A stretch of 64,000 nucleotides of DNA from Subdoligranulum sp. (GTDB lineage: Bacteria > Bacillota > Clostridia > Oscillospirales > Ruminococcaceae). The DNA lies in assembly GCA_004555405.1 (NCBI GenBank), contig SFIE01000002.1, forward strand, positions 75,000 through 138,999. The letters run 5' to 3'. Below the pieces are notes generated by a model. That model searched no databases and was not told the origin of the DNA. It saw nothing but the letters and a program-made list of their open reading frames with translations. The translations under genes were made by a program, and so were the position numbers. Shown piece by piece: positions 8,117 to 16,537 of this stretch (positions within the stretch are counted from its first letter, which is position 1; every line of letters begins with the position of its first letter).

Positions 8117-8145
8117 TTGACGAATGTTTAAAAAATTGGTATTTT
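8117..8145 (+). promoter_or_regulatory. Probable sigma-A promoter of glpK
   Basis: TTGACG (8117-8122), 17-base spacer, TATTTT (8140-8145), about 80 bases before the glpK start. Good -35 and spacing; weak -10. Confidence 0.5.
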
Positions 8146-8225
8146 ATAACCAACAAAACCGCCGCTTTGTGCGGGTAAAAGTACGCCGCTACTATTTACA
8201 CAACTCCAAAGGAGGAATGAACTGT

Positions 8226-9725
8226 ATGGCAAAATTCGTTATGGCATTGGACGCCGGCACAACTTCCAACCGCTGCATTCTGTTTAATGAAAAAGGCGAA
8301 ATGTGCAGTGTGGCACAAAAGGAGTTCACCCAGTACTTTCCCAAACCCGGTTGGGTAGAGCATGACGCCACCGAGATCTGGCTCACGCAGTATGCCGTTG
8401 CAGCGGAAGCCTTGAGCAAGGCAGGGGCCACCGCAGCCGATATTGCGGCCATTGGTATCACCAACCAGCGCGAAACCACCATCGTTTGGGATAAAAATAC
8501 CGGCGAGCCCGTGTATCACGCCATCGTTTGGCAGGACCGCCGCACCGCTGAATATTGCGATTCGCTGGTGGCAAAGGGCTTAAAGGAAAGCTTCCGCGCC
8601 AAAACCGGTCTGGTGATCGACCCGTACTTCTCCGGCACCAAGATCCGCTGGATCCTGGAAAATGTGGAGGGCGCCCGCGAGCGTGCCGAAAAGGGCGAGC
8701 TGCTGTTTGGCACCGTGGAAACCTGGCTGATCTGGAAGCTGACCGGCGGCAAGGTGCATGTGACCGATTACTCCAACGCTTCGCGCACGATGCTGTACAA
8801 CATCATTGACCTGAAGTGGGACGAGGAGATCCTGAAAGAGCTGAACATTCCCGCCTGCATGCTGCCCGAGGTTCGCCCCAGCAGCTGCGTATACGGCGAA
8901 ACCACCGAAGATCTGTTCGGCGGCAGCATTCCCATTTCCGGCGCAGCAGGCGACCAGCAGAGCGCTTTGTTCGGCCAAACCTGCTTTAACCCCGGTGAGG
9001 CCAAGAACACCTACGGCACAGGCTGCTTTATGCTGATGAACACCGGCGAAAAGCCCGTGTTCTCTAAAAACGGTCTGGTTACCACCATTGCATGGGGCTT
9101 GGACGGCAAGGTTGAGTATGCATTGGAAGGCTCGATCTTTGTGGCAGGCTCGGCCATTCAGTGGCTGCGCGACCAGCTGCGTCTGGTGGATTCTGCCCCC
9201 GATTCTGAGTATTTTGCCAAGAAGGTAAAGGATACCAACGGCTGCTATGTGGTGCCCGCTTTCACCGGTCTGGGCGCACCCCACTGGGATCCCTATGCCC
9301 GCGGCGCTATTCTGGGCCTTACCCGCGGCGTGAACAAGTATCATGTGATCCGCGCAACCCTCGACAGCCTGTGTTATCAGGTGAACGATGTTCTGCAGGC
9401 CATGAAGGCGGACTCCGGCATCGAGCTGGCAGCCCTGAAGGTGGACGGCGGCGCTTCGGCCAACGATCTGCTGATGCAGATCCAGTCTGATATTATTCAG
9501 GCTCCCGTACATCGCCCTGTTTGTGTGGAAACCACCGCTATGGGCGCTGCCTATCTGGCAGGCCTGGCCGTTGGCTACTGGACCAGCAAGGAAGATGTGA
9601 TCCGCAACTGGAGCATCGACAAGGTGTTTAATCCCGAGATCTCTGAGGAAGACCGCAACAAGCGTGTTGCAGGCTGGAACAAGGCCGTGCGCTGCGTATA
9701 TGGCTGGGCTAAGGACGAAGAGTAA
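8226..9725 (+). CDS. glpK: Glycerol kinase
   Basis: 499 aa. FGGY-family kinase that phosphorylates glycerol to sn-glycerol 3-phosphate with ATP in the cytoplasm. The N-terminal phosphate loop is LDAGTTSNRC (about 8-17). NQRETTIVWDKNTGEPVYHA, WQDRRTAEYC and the C-terminal GGASANDLLMQ...TAMGAAYLAG blocks are typical GlpK. The ATG at 8226 is preferred, with AAAGGAGG about 10 bases upstream; an in-frame ATG at 8217 would overlap that site. The facilitator gene glpF follows 137 bases later on the same strand. No glpD or glycerol dehydrogenase is in the window. Confidence 0.98.
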   Translation: MAKFVMALDAGTTSNRCILFNEKGEMCSVAQKEFTQYFPKPGWVEHDATEIWLTQYAVAAEALSKAGATAADIAAIGITNQRETTIVWDKNTGEPVYHAIVWQDRRTAEYCDSLVAKGLKESFRAKTGLVIDPYFSGTKIRWILENVEGARERAEKGELLFGTVETWLIWKLTGGKVHVTDYSNASRTMLYNIIDLKWDEEILKELNIPACMLPEVRPSSCVYGETTEDLFGGSIPISGAAGDQQSALFGQTCFNPGEAKNTYGTGCFMLMNTGEKPVFSKNGLVTTIAWGLDGKVEYALEGSIFVAGSAIQWLRDQLRLVDSAPDSEYFAKKVKDTNGCYVVPAFTGLGAPHWDPYARGAILGLTRGVNKYHVIRATLDSLCYQVNDVLQAMKADSGIELAALKVDGGASANDLLMQIQSDIIQAPVHRPVCVETTAMGAAYLAGLAVGYWTSKEDVIRNWSIDKVFNPEISEEDRNKRVAGWNKAVRCVYGWAKDEE

Positions 9726-9862
9726 GCCCCAAAGTGGCTTCGCTCTTGGATTTTAGCGTGATCCCCCCGATGGCTGCTTTTCGGCACGGCCTCCCGTTTT
9801 TCTCTTTTTCAGGGCGGCAGTGCCGCAGAGCAGCGGGCGAGCAAATGTGAAGGAGGAATCTT

Positions 9863-10567
9863 ATGTTACCGTATATTGCTGAATTTTTAGGCACATTGCT
9901 GTTGATCCTTTTGGGCGACGGCGTGGTTGCCAATGTCACCCTGAATAAATCCGGCATGAAGGGCGCAGGCCCTGTGCAGATCACACTGGCTTGGGGCCTT
10001 GCCGTTATGGTGCCTGCATTTATTTTCGGTGCAGCCTCCGGTGCGCATTTTAACCCCGCACTGACCATTGCACTGGCCGCCGATGGCTCTATGCCCTGGT
10101 CGCAGGTGCCCGGCTACATCATTGCGCAGTTTGCCGGTGCCTTTGTGGGCGCTTGCATCGTGTATGCCATGTTCAAGGGCCAGTTCGACGCCACCGAAGA
10201 TGCCGGCACCAAGCTGGGCGTTTTCTCCACCGGTGCTTCCGTTCCCAGCAAGGGCCGCAACATCTTCTGCGAAGCAGTTGCTACCTTCGTTCTGGTATTT
10301 GCCATTAAGGGCATTCCCGCCGGCACTGTGGCAGGCGTGGAAAAGTTTATGGTATTCGGCATCATCGTTTCCATTGGTATGTCTTTGGGCGGCCTGACCG
10401 GCTACGCTCTGAACCCTGCGCGTGACCTTGGCCCCCGCCTGGCTCACAGCGTTCTGCCTATCAAGGGCAAGGGCTCTTCCCACTGGGACTATGCCGTTGT
10501 GCCTCTGACAGGCCCCATTCTGGGCGCTCTGGCCGCTGTGGCACTGTATGCCGTGATCCCTTGGTAA
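9863..10567 (+). CDS. glpF: Glycerol facilitator (aquaglyceroporin, MIP family)
   Basis: 234 aa integral membrane channel with the expected six helices plus two half-helices. The two NPA boxes are HFNPALT (Asn64) and ALNPARDLGPR (Asn184). Asp188 after the second NPA-Arg is the residue that separates glycerol-conducting from water-specific members, so glycerol uptake is well supported, as is the position after glpK. AAGGAGGA precedes the ATG by 8 bases. It is slightly short of E. coli GlpF (281 aa), mainly in the loops and C-terminus. Confidence 0.96.
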   Translation: MLPYIAEFLGTLLLILLGDGVVANVTLNKSGMKGAGPVQITLAWGLAVMVPAFIFGAASGAHFNPALTIALAADGSMPWSQVPGYIIAQFAGAFVGACIVYAMFKGQFDATEDAGTKLGVFSTGASVPSKGRNIFCEAVATFVLVFAIKGIPAGTVAGVEKFMVFGIIVSIGMSLGGLTGYALNPARDLGPRLAHSVLPIKGKGSSHWDYAVVPLTGPILGALAAVALYAVIPW

Positions 10568-10692
10568 CACCGGCTCTGCTTTTGCCTTGAAGCGTTTGCT
10601 TGCGTGCCGCAAAGCGGCGTGATCCAAAACGCCGCGCTCTTCCCACGGCGGTACACAAAAATGCCCCAAACCGGAAAATCAGCTGGTATAAT

Positions 10693-10738
10693 CTGCCCCC
10701 GGCAAGCCTATACTTTGGTATCAGGCTGCCGGGGGCAG
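10693..10738 (+). other. Long hairpin between glpF and the cation exchanger gene
   Basis: About 20 base pairs around a TTTG loop: outer 11 bp CTGCCCCCGGC/GCCGGGGGCAG, then 5 bp and 4 bp, separated by single-base bulges. It lies right after a TATAAT-like box at 10687 and 54 bases before the exchanger ATG. No T-run follows, so a simple terminator is doubtful. It may be a structured leader. Confidence 0.45.
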
Positions 10739-10791
10739 ACCGCATTTTGGCGCAAAAAAAGCCCCTTGGCCCCAAAAAAGGGGATGAGAAA

Positions 10792-11751
10792 ATGTTAGTT
10801 CCGGTTTTGCTGTTCTGTTTGGGGCTGATGCTGCTGATCCGCAGCGGCGGGCAGTTTGTGGAGCAGGCCGCCGCCATTGCGCACAGGCTGCGAATGCCGC
10901 AGGCGCTGATCGGGGCAACCGTTGTTTCGCTGGGCACCACTTTGCCCGAGGTAATGGTTTCGGCAGGCTCGGCGCTGGGCGGGCACGGAGAAATCGCCTA
11001 TGGCAACGCGGTGGGCTCGGTGATCTGCAACGCCGCGCTGATCGGCGGCATTGCGCTTTTGGCACAGCCCGGCGCGGCAAACGGAAAAGCCCTGCGCCTG
11101 CCCATGCTGTTTTTCTTTACGGCTGCTGCCGTGTTTGGCGTAACGCTGTATACAAGCGGCTGGTTTTCGCGCAGCATCGGTGCGGTGCTGCTGGTGCTGC
11201 TGGGGGTGTATCTGCTGCTTTCGGTGGGTGAAATGCGCACCCCGCCCCCGCAAGCAGCCCCGGCACAGGATGGCACGGCGCTGCCGATGCGCTTTTTGCG
11301 GCTGGGGCTTTCAGCGGCGCTGGTGGCCGTGGGGGCCGATCTTTTAGTGGATAACGGCATTTTGATCGCCCAGACCGTGGGCGTGCCGGAATCCGTGATC
11401 GGCCTTACATTTGTGGCGCTGGGCACCAGCCTGCCCGAGCTCACCACGGCGCTCATCAGCCTTGCGCGGGGCCATGCTGCGCTTTCGCTGGGCAATATAC
11501 TGGGGGCCAATCTGTTAAACCTTACTTTGGTCAGCGGGCTGTCGGCGGTGTTAAAGCCCTATGCCGTGCCGCAAAGCGCCGCAGGCATGGGGCTGAATCT
11601 GGCGCGCTGGGTGGATTTTCCGCTGATGCTGCTGGCTATGGCGGTTTTATGCCTTCCGGCGGTGCTGCAGCAAAAAGGTAGCCGCTGGCAGGGCGGGGTG
11701 CTTTTGGGGCTGTATCTGGCCTTTTGTGCGGTGCAGCTATGCGGTATCTAA
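10792..11751 (+). CDS. Calcium/sodium antiporter, CaCA superfamily (YrbG-like)
   Basis: 319 aa, about ten membrane helices. The two alpha-repeats that form the ion path are visible: GATVVSLGTTLPEVMVSAGS (41-60) with GNAVGSVICNAALI, and GLTFVALGTSLPELTTALIS with GNILGANLLNLTLV in the second half. This internal duplication defines the K+-independent bacterial Na+/Ca2+ exchangers; exact ions are not readable. Start chosen at ATG 10792 with GGGGATGAG upstream; 64 codons of open frame further 5' contain the long hairpin and are not coding. A separate gene, with its 5' leader holding the hairpin. Confidence 0.88.
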   Translation: MLVPVLLFCLGLMLLIRSGGQFVEQAAAIAHRLRMPQALIGATVVSLGTTLPEVMVSAGSALGGHGEIAYGNAVGSVICNAALIGGIALLAQPGAANGKALRLPMLFFFTAAAVFGVTLYTSGWFSRSIGAVLLVLLGVYLLLSVGEMRTPPPQAAPAQDGTALPMRFLRLGLSAALVAVGADLLVDNGILIAQTVGVPESVIGLTFVALGTSLPELTTALISLARGHAALSLGNILGANLLNLTLVSGLSAVLKPYAVPQSAAGMGLNLARWVDFPLMLLAMAVLCLPAVLQQKGSRWQGGVLLGLYLAFCAVQLCGI

Positions 11752-11886
11752 CGCTCTTGACCAGTTTTTTCAATAAATCTCTTTTCTTTTTTGGTAAATT
11801 GCGCTATAATAAAGCCGAAGGACCGGCGATAAATTTTCAGAAAGGTTCTTTGGGCAGAAACGCCGAATCCGGAAAGGAGTTTTTAT

Positions 11887-12474
11887 ATGAAAAACCGTAT
11901 CATTACGATCAGCCGTCAGTTTGGCAGCGGTGGCCGCACCGTGGGCCGTGAAGTTGCACAAAAGCTGGGCATTCCCTGCTATGACCATGAATTGATCGAA
12001 CGCCTTGCCGAGGAAAGCGGATTTGCCAAGGAATACATTAAAAATGAGAGTGAATATCGCCCCTTTGGCAGCCGTTTGGCCAGCGCATTGAATGTTGGCA
12101 CCGGGTTTGACCCTCTCACCAATCAGGACCGTTTGTGGATCGCCCAAAAGCGCATGATCCTGGAGCTGGGCGCAAAGGAAAGCTGCGTGATCGTGGGCCG
12201 CTGCGCCGATGCCATTCTGGAAGATCAGGCCGATTGCCTGCGGGTGTTTATCCATGCCAGCTTTGAGCAGCGCGCCAAGCGCATTGTGGAGGTTTACGGC
12301 GAAACCGAAGTGCCCACCGAGCGCCGCCTGCGTGACAAGGATAAGCGCCGCATCAGCTATTACCAGTATTACACCGACAGAACCTGGGGCGACATCAACA
12401 ACTACGATGTGGCCTTGGATGCCGGCCGGCTGGGCATTGACAAGTGCGTAGAGATCATTGCGGGGCTTTACTGA
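11887..12474 (+). CDS. Cytidylate kinase-like family protein
   Basis: 195 aa P-loop NTPase of the cytidylate-kinase-like family common in Clostridia. The N-terminal nucleotide loop is ISRQFGSGGRTVGR (8-21), with two consecutive Gly rather than the classical GKST ending. HELIERLAEESGF and CVIVGRCADAIL follow as in Cmk-like folds, and the Arg-rich lid ERRLRDKDKRRISYY lies near 145-160. These proteins lack the NMP-binding insertion of true Cmk, so the substrate is unknown. AAAGGAG precedes the ATG. A TATAAT box lies at 11805 with a poor -35. Confidence 0.85.
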   Translation: MKNRIITISRQFGSGGRTVGREVAQKLGIPCYDHELIERLAEESGFAKEYIKNESEYRPFGSRLASALNVGTGFDPLTNQDRLWIAQKRMILELGAKESCVIVGRCADAILEDQADCLRVFIHASFEQRAKRIVEVYGETEVPTERRLRDKDKRRISYYQYYTDRTWGDINNYDVALDAGRLGIDKCVEIIAGLY

Positions 12475-12505
12475 GAAAAAGCCTGCTGAATTTGCAAATA
12501 ACAGC

Positions 12506-12565
12506 GCTCCCGGCGAGGGGCGGGCCGCCCGGCCCGCGTAACCCCCGGCCGGGAGCATATTTTTA
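12506..12565 (+). terminator. GC-rich terminator after the cytidylate-kinase-like gene
   Basis: GCTCCCGGC pairs with GCCGGGAGC around an inner GC palindrome (GGGCCGCCCGGCCC) and is followed by ATATTTTT. Confidence 0.7.
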
Positions 12566-12642
12566 TGGCGGCACACGATGCCCCGGCCGCCGCTATGGCG
12601 AAAACCGGGGCTGCTGCCGGTGCAAAAGGGGAGTTTTGCAGC

Positions 12643-13836
12643 ATGGCATCGATTCTGGATTACCTCGACTGGCGCGGAGACATTGCGTTTTCCACATCGC
12701 CCTTCAACGAAGTGGATAACCTGATCTTCAGCGAGCTGGCCTATATGGATTTTCAGGGCATCGCCACCGATCAGGGGCTGGCGCTGCGTGAGGCGGCACG
12801 CCTGTTTTTGGCACAGGGCCGCGGAGAAATTATTGAAAATGTGGCGCTGTTTCAGGCCGACAAGCTTTGCCCGCTGCTGCGCGCGGCGGCCCAAAGCGAG
12901 CGTTTTGGCGGCGTGCAGGTGCTCACGCCCGTGCAGCTGGTGGATGAAAAGGCGGAAACGCAGTTTGCGGCCACCGCATTTGATCTGGGGCAAAGCGGCA
13001 TCTATCTGGCCTACAGCGGCACCGATGATACCTTGATCGGCTGGAAAGAGGACTTTAATCTGAGCTACATGGAATCCGTGCCTGCCCAGCGCATGGCACT
13101 GGAATATCTGCTGCAGATGGCCGCCGCACATCCGGACCGCCCGCTGATGCTGGGCGGGCATTCCAAGGGCGGCAATCTGGCGCTGTATGCGGCGCTCAAC
13201 GCACCGGAGGAGCTGGCCGAAAGGATCACGGCAGTATACAGCAACGACGGCCCGGGTTTTCGTGAGCACGCCTATGAGGGCCCGGCATACCGCCGCCTGC
13301 AAAGCCGCATTCACAGCATTGTGCCGCAGGAATCCATTATCGGTATGCTGCTGGAGCATCCCGAGGATTACAAGATCGTGTGCAGCCAGCAAAAGGGCAT
13401 TTTGCAGCACGATGCCTTCAGCTGGCAGGTGATGCGAAACGAATTTGTGCCCGCGGTGGAAAAATCGGAGGAGCTGGAGCTCAACGAACAGATGCTGCGC
13501 GGGCTGGTGGGCTCGCTCACCGAGGAACAGCTGCGTGATCTGACCAACGCTCTGTTTGAAATTTTAACGGGCAGCGGTGCTACCACCACCACTGAGCTGC
13601 GGGACGAAGGCATTGTGCGCAGCCTGCCCGCCATGCTGAAGGCCTATGAAAGCCTGGACGAGGACACCAAGCGGCTGGTATGGGTGTCGCTGGAAAAACT
13701 GGCCGGGGAGGGCGCACAGCTGAAGCTGCGGCGCTTAAAGCGCGAGGTGTGGGCGTATCTGAGCGAAAATGCCCTGGAGCCGCTGCGCCGCAAGGGCCCG
13801 CTGGGGGCACTGCGGGAGCTGCAGGGGAAAAAATAA
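12643..13836 (+). CDS. Mbeg1-like / DUF2974 alpha/beta-hydrolase
   Basis: 397 aa. It opens with SILDYLDWRGDIAF and FNEVDNLIFSELAYMDF, the signature of the DUF2974 (Mbeg1-like) family of Firmicutes. A nucleophile elbow GGHSKGGNLALYAA puts the candidate catalytic Ser at residue 174; SNDGPGF (about 202-208) follows as in lipase-like members. A lipase/esterase role is a fold-based inference. Start chosen at ATG 12643 after AAAAGGGGAG; 26 earlier in-frame codons are low-complexity Ala-rich and lie in the terminator region. The stop codon ends one base before copy 4 of the repeat element. Confidence 0.8.
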   Translation: MASILDYLDWRGDIAFSTSPFNEVDNLIFSELAYMDFQGIATDQGLALREAARLFLAQGRGEIIENVALFQADKLCPLLRAAAQSERFGGVQVLTPVQLVDEKAETQFAATAFDLGQSGIYLAYSGTDDTLIGWKEDFNLSYMESVPAQRMALEYLLQMAAAHPDRPLMLGGHSKGGNLALYAALNAPEELAERITAVYSNDGPGFREHAYEGPAYRRLQSRIHSIVPQESIIGMLLEHPEDYKIVCSQQKGILQHDAFSWQVMRNEFVPAVEKSEELELNEQMLRGLVGSLTEEQLRDLTNALFEILTGSGATTTTELRDEGIVRSLPAMLKAYESLDEDTKRLVWVSLEKLAGEGAQLKLRRLKREVWAYLSENALEPLRRKGPLGALRELQGKK

Positions 13837-13837
13837 A

Positions 13838-14009
13838 GGCAATACCGCATCATTCTGAGTGCCGATGCAGCGAGCGAGAAGTGCAGGTTGCTAAGCGAAA
13901 AGCGCAGATAATACTTTGCGTATGATCGAGCATTTTTAGGGCGCAGATTGTGCTTTGCAGCCGCGGCAGCGGTGCTTAAGCCGTCAGGCGGGAATTGTGC
14001 GGTGTTGCC
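13838..14009 (+). repeat. 172-bp inverted-repeat element, copy 4
   Basis: Complete copy, starting 2 bases after the stop codon of the DUF2974 gene and ending 65 bases before the stop of the convergent mscS gene. Its central stem GATAATAC/GTATGATC (13907-13927) has one mismatch. Confidence 0.88.
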
Positions 14010-14073
14010 TATAGAAAAAATCATCGCCCCGTGTGCTGCAAAAAAGCGCGCGGGGCGATGCCTTTTGAAAAAA

Positions 14074-15174
14074 TTATTTTTGCGCGGCAGGGGCGGTTTG
14101 CTCCATATAGATCGAGGTGCTGGGAAAGGCGAAGGAGCAGCCGTTTTTCTCCATCACATCCATCAGAGAAAGGTTCAAATCGTTTCGCACGGCGTTGAAG
14201 TCGGCCAGCTGAGGAGTGTCGACCTGGGCACGGATCCAAATGTCGATGCTGCTGTCGCCAAAGGCTTTCACCTTTACCTGCACCGTGTTTTCCAGCACGT
14301 GCGGGTTGGCTTTGAGCATGGCCTCCACATCGGCCATCAGCTGTTCCAGCTGGGCGCGGGTGGTGGAATAGGTGACACCCAGAATAAAATCAAACAGGCG
14401 CGTTTCGCGGCGGTTGTAATTTTCAATCACACCGCTGCACACGCTGCGATTGGAAAGCGTGACCAGCGCGCCGTCGGCTGTGCGCAGGCGTGTGGAGCGG
14501 AAGGAAACCTGCTCTACCGAGCCCTCGGTGCCGCCGATCACCACCCAGTCGCCCACGGTAAAGGGGCGTTCCAGCACGATCACCAGGCCGGAGAAAAAGT
14601 TTGCGGCGGAATCCTGCGCGGCCAGCGAAACCGTCAGACCGATCAGGCCCAAGCCGGTGATCAGGCTGCTCACATTAAAGCCAAACAGATCCAGCGTGCT
14701 GATGGCGGCAAAAGCGGTGATCAGCGCTTTCCAGATATTGCTTAAAAAGCTGTCGATGGTGTTCAGCGTGCCGGTGTCACTGGAAGCAGGCGCAAACTGA
14801 TGCAGCAAAATGCTGCACACCGGGCTGCTGGCCCACAGGCCCCGGGCCAGCAACAGGATGCAGGCGCTGCGGAACACGGGGGAAAGCAGGGCCAAAAACG
14901 GGGGCTTCAGGCAGTTCAGCGCACTCCACAAAAGTGTAAGCAGCGCCAAAAAGCTGACCGGGCGCGCAAAACCGTTGAATAAGATTTTCCAGCCCGGGCG
15001 GCTGCGGCGCTCGGCATAGCGGGCCAACGCCGGAAAAATGATTTTGCGCAGCAGCGCACAGGCTGCCACCGCCAGCACCGCCAGCACCGCAGCGGCAATG
15101 TATCGCACAGAAACGGAAAAGCCAAACAGAGCCACCGTTTTTTGCAGATCGGAATCGGAAAGAATAGAATTCAT
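14074..15174 (-). CDS. Small-conductance mechanosensitive channel (MscS family)
   Basis: 366 aa from the ATG at 15174 (MNSILSDSDL); a longer frame to 15252 adds 26 residues across the divergent promoter region and is less likely. N-terminal hydrophobic helices are at about 18-40, 65-85 and 95-120. The pore helix and MscS core read GLGLIGLTVSLAAQDSAANFFSGLVIVLERPF-like (about 185-215), followed by the beta domain with GDWV and FRSTRLRTADGALVTLSN. The channel opens under membrane tension in osmotic downshock. The ribosome site is modest (GCGAGG). It is transcribed away from the FMN riboswitch gene. Confidence 0.9.
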   Translation of the reverse strand: MNSILSDSDLQKTVALFGFSVSVRYIAAAVLAVLAVAACALLRKIIFPALARYAERRSRPGWKILFNGFARPVSFLALLTLLWSALNCLKPPFLALLSPVFRSACILLLARGLWASSPVCSILLHQFAPASSDTGTLNTIDSFLSNIWKALITAFAAISTLDLFGFNVSSLITGLGLIGLTVSLAAQDSAANFFSGLVIVLERPFTVGDWVVIGGTEGSVEQVSFRSTRLRTADGALVTLSNRSVCSGVIENYNRRETRLFDFILGVTYSTTRAQLEQLMADVEAMLKANPHVLENTVQVKVKAFGDSSIDIWIRAQVDTPQLADFNAVRNDLNLSLMDVMEKNGCSFAFPSTSIYMEQTAPAAQK

Positions 15175-15253
15175 AAAAGCCTCGCATGGGTATGTTTTGC
15201 CCAAATCATACCATAGTTTTTGCCAAAAATCCATGCTGCACAAAAATTTCATA

Positions 15254-15281
15254 TTGCAAACTCCTGAAAAGAGAGTATAAT
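15254..15281 (+). promoter_or_regulatory. Promoter of the FMN riboswitch-ribU unit
   Basis: TTGCAA (15254-15259), 16-base spacer, TATAAT (15276-15281), just before the riboswitch. Confidence 0.7.
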
Positions 15282-15298
15282 ACCTATTATGAAGTCTG

Positions 15299-15432
15299 TT
15301 TCAGGGCGGGGTGAAATTCCCCACCGGCGGTGAGCAGCCATGCGCTGTACAGCCCGCGACCATCCGGCATCTGCCGGGTGCTGATTCGGTGAAAATCCGA
15401 AGCCGACGGTATAGTCCGGATGGAAGAAACGG
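15299..15432 (+). ncRNA. FMN riboswitch (RFN element)
   Basis: The conserved RFN landmarks are all present: AGGGCGGGGTGAAATTCCCC at the start, CACCGGCGGT, AGCCCGCGA, GGTGCTGATTCGGTGAAA, TCCGAAGCCGACGGTATAGT and TCCGGATGGAAGAAA. It binds FMN. A terminator hairpin (15457-15504) before ribU is the likely expression platform, so FMN should shut off riboflavin uptake. Confidence 0.97.
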
Positions 15433-15456
15433 CGGCGGCATAGCCACTTTAGATTC

Positions 15457-15504
15457 GTTTCGCCCTTATTGCGCCTTTTTTTGGCGCGGTAGGGGCGTTT
15501 TGTT
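15457..15504 (+). terminator. Riboswitch-controlled terminator before ribU
   Basis: CGCCCTTATTGCGCC pairs with GGCGCGGTAGGGGCG around a T7 loop and is followed by TTTTGTTTT. It lies between the FMN aptamer and the ribU ribosome site. Confidence 0.85.
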
Positions 15505-15595
15505 TTGTATCGGCATTTCTCCCGCAGCCCAAAACCATGGATCGGCCTTCAAAAAAATTTGAGGGGGCAGCCAATCTGCCCGAAGGAGAAAACCT

Positions 15596-16192
15596 ATGAC
15601 TAAAGCAACCAAACACACCCGCGCACTTACCGGAACTGCCATGCTGGCAGCAGTGGCCACCATTTTGATGTATATGGAATTTCCCATTCCCATTATGCCC
15701 GGCTTTATCAAAATGGACATTTCCGAGCTGCCGGCACTGATCGCCAGCTTTGCCTACGGCCCGCTTTCGGGCATTGCCGTGTGCCTGATCAAAAACCTGA
15801 TCAAGCTGCCCAGCACCAGCACCGCTGCAGTGGGCGAGCTGTTCAACTTTGTAATGGGCGCACTGTTTGTGGGCGTGGCCGGTATCGTGTACAAGAAAAA
15901 CAAAACCCGCAAGGGCGCTATCATCGGCGCAGTGGCCGGTGCGCTGATCATGGCGCTGGTAAGCCTGCCCTACAACTACTTTGTGGTGTATCCCGCCTAT
16001 GTGGTGATGTATCATCTGCCGCTGGAAGCGATCATCGGAATGTATCAGGCCATCAACCCCAATGTGAACGGCCTGCTGGCCTGCCTGGTCACCTTTAATG
16101 TGCCCTTCACCTTTGCAAAGGGCATGGTGGACGCTTTGCTGTGCTTCTTGATCTACAAGCCGCTCAGCCCCATTCTGCACGGCCGCAAGTAA
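15596..16192 (+). CDS. ribU: Riboflavin ECF transporter substrate-binding (S) component
   Basis: 198 aa, about six membrane helices. The N-terminal part (AMLAAVATILMYMEFPIPIM, then FIKMDISELPALIASFAYGP) is typical of RibU/YpaA S components, with the conserved Lys-Met-Asp loop near residue 40. The upstream FMN riboswitch makes riboflavin the probable vitamin. It needs the energy-coupling module (EcfA, EcfA', EcfT), which is not in this window, as is normal for group II ECF systems. GAAGGAG lies 9 bases before the ATG. Confidence 0.95.
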   Translation: MTKATKHTRALTGTAMLAAVATILMYMEFPIPIMPGFIKMDISELPALIASFAYGPLSGIAVCLIKNLIKLPSTSTAAVGELFNFVMGALFVGVAGIVYKKNKTRKGAIIGAVAGALIMALVSLPYNYFVVYPAYVVMYHLPLEAIIGMYQAINPNVNGLLACLVTFNVPFTFAKGMVDALLCFLIYKPLSPILHGRK

Positions 16193-16238
16193 CTCATCGG
16201 GCAATGCCCGAAAACTCCATCTTATATCTCATCCGCAG

Positions 16239-16288
16239 CAGCGCCCCGGGCTTTGTTAAAACTGCTCATTGACAAAGCCGGGGCGCTG
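16239..16288 (+). terminator. Terminator after ribU, overlapping the metK promoter
   Basis: A near-perfect 17-bp stem (CAGCGCCCCGGGCTTTGT with ACAAAGCCGGGGCGCTG). Its right arm contains the spacer of the metK promoter, so termination and initiation signals are interlocked. Confidence 0.75.
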
Positions 16289-16297
16289 TGTTATTAT
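16269..16297 (+). promoter_or_regulatory. Promoter of the SAM riboswitch-metK unit
   Basis: TTGACA (16269-16274), exactly 17 bases, TATTAT (16292-16297), 26 bases before the riboswitch. Confidence 0.8.
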
Positions 16298-16322
16298 ATT
16301 GGATGCAAAAACAGAATAGCAA

Positions 16323-16416
16323 CTTATCAAGAGCGGCTGAGGGAACAGGCCCTGTGAAGCCCGACAACCTGCCATAACGGCAAGGTGCCAAATCCTGCGG
16401 GAAACCGGAAGATAAG
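16323..16416 (+). ncRNA. SAM-I riboswitch (S box)
   Basis: CTTATCAAGAGCGGCTGAGGG opens the P1/P2 region. Next come GGCCCTGTGAAGCCCGACAA, AACCTGCC...GGCAAGGTGCCAAATCCTGC and the closing GGAAGATAAG, which pairs with the start. SAM binding should favour the terminator that follows (16426-16457) and reduce metK transcription. Confidence 0.97.
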
Positions 16417-16425
16417 CGTTGATAC

Positions 16426-16457
16426 GCTCGCTGCCTTTCGGCTGCGAGTTTTTTTGT
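16426..16457 (+). terminator. SAM riboswitch expression-platform terminator
   Basis: CTCGCTGCC/GGCTGCGAG (one mismatch) around TTTC, followed by a run of seven T. Its 5' flank can alternatively pair with the aptamer end. Confidence 0.85.
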
Positions 16458-16537
16458 TTCCGACGAGTTGCGCTTTCTGAACCTGTTATTTTCCCCGGCG
16501 GCACACTGTGCGGCCACAACCGAAAAGGAGACAAACT

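Noticed and set aside
11770..13410. Open frame of 546 codons on the minus strand
   Set aside because: Antisense to the cytidylate-kinase-like and DUF2974 genes and to their intergenic terminator; no domain.
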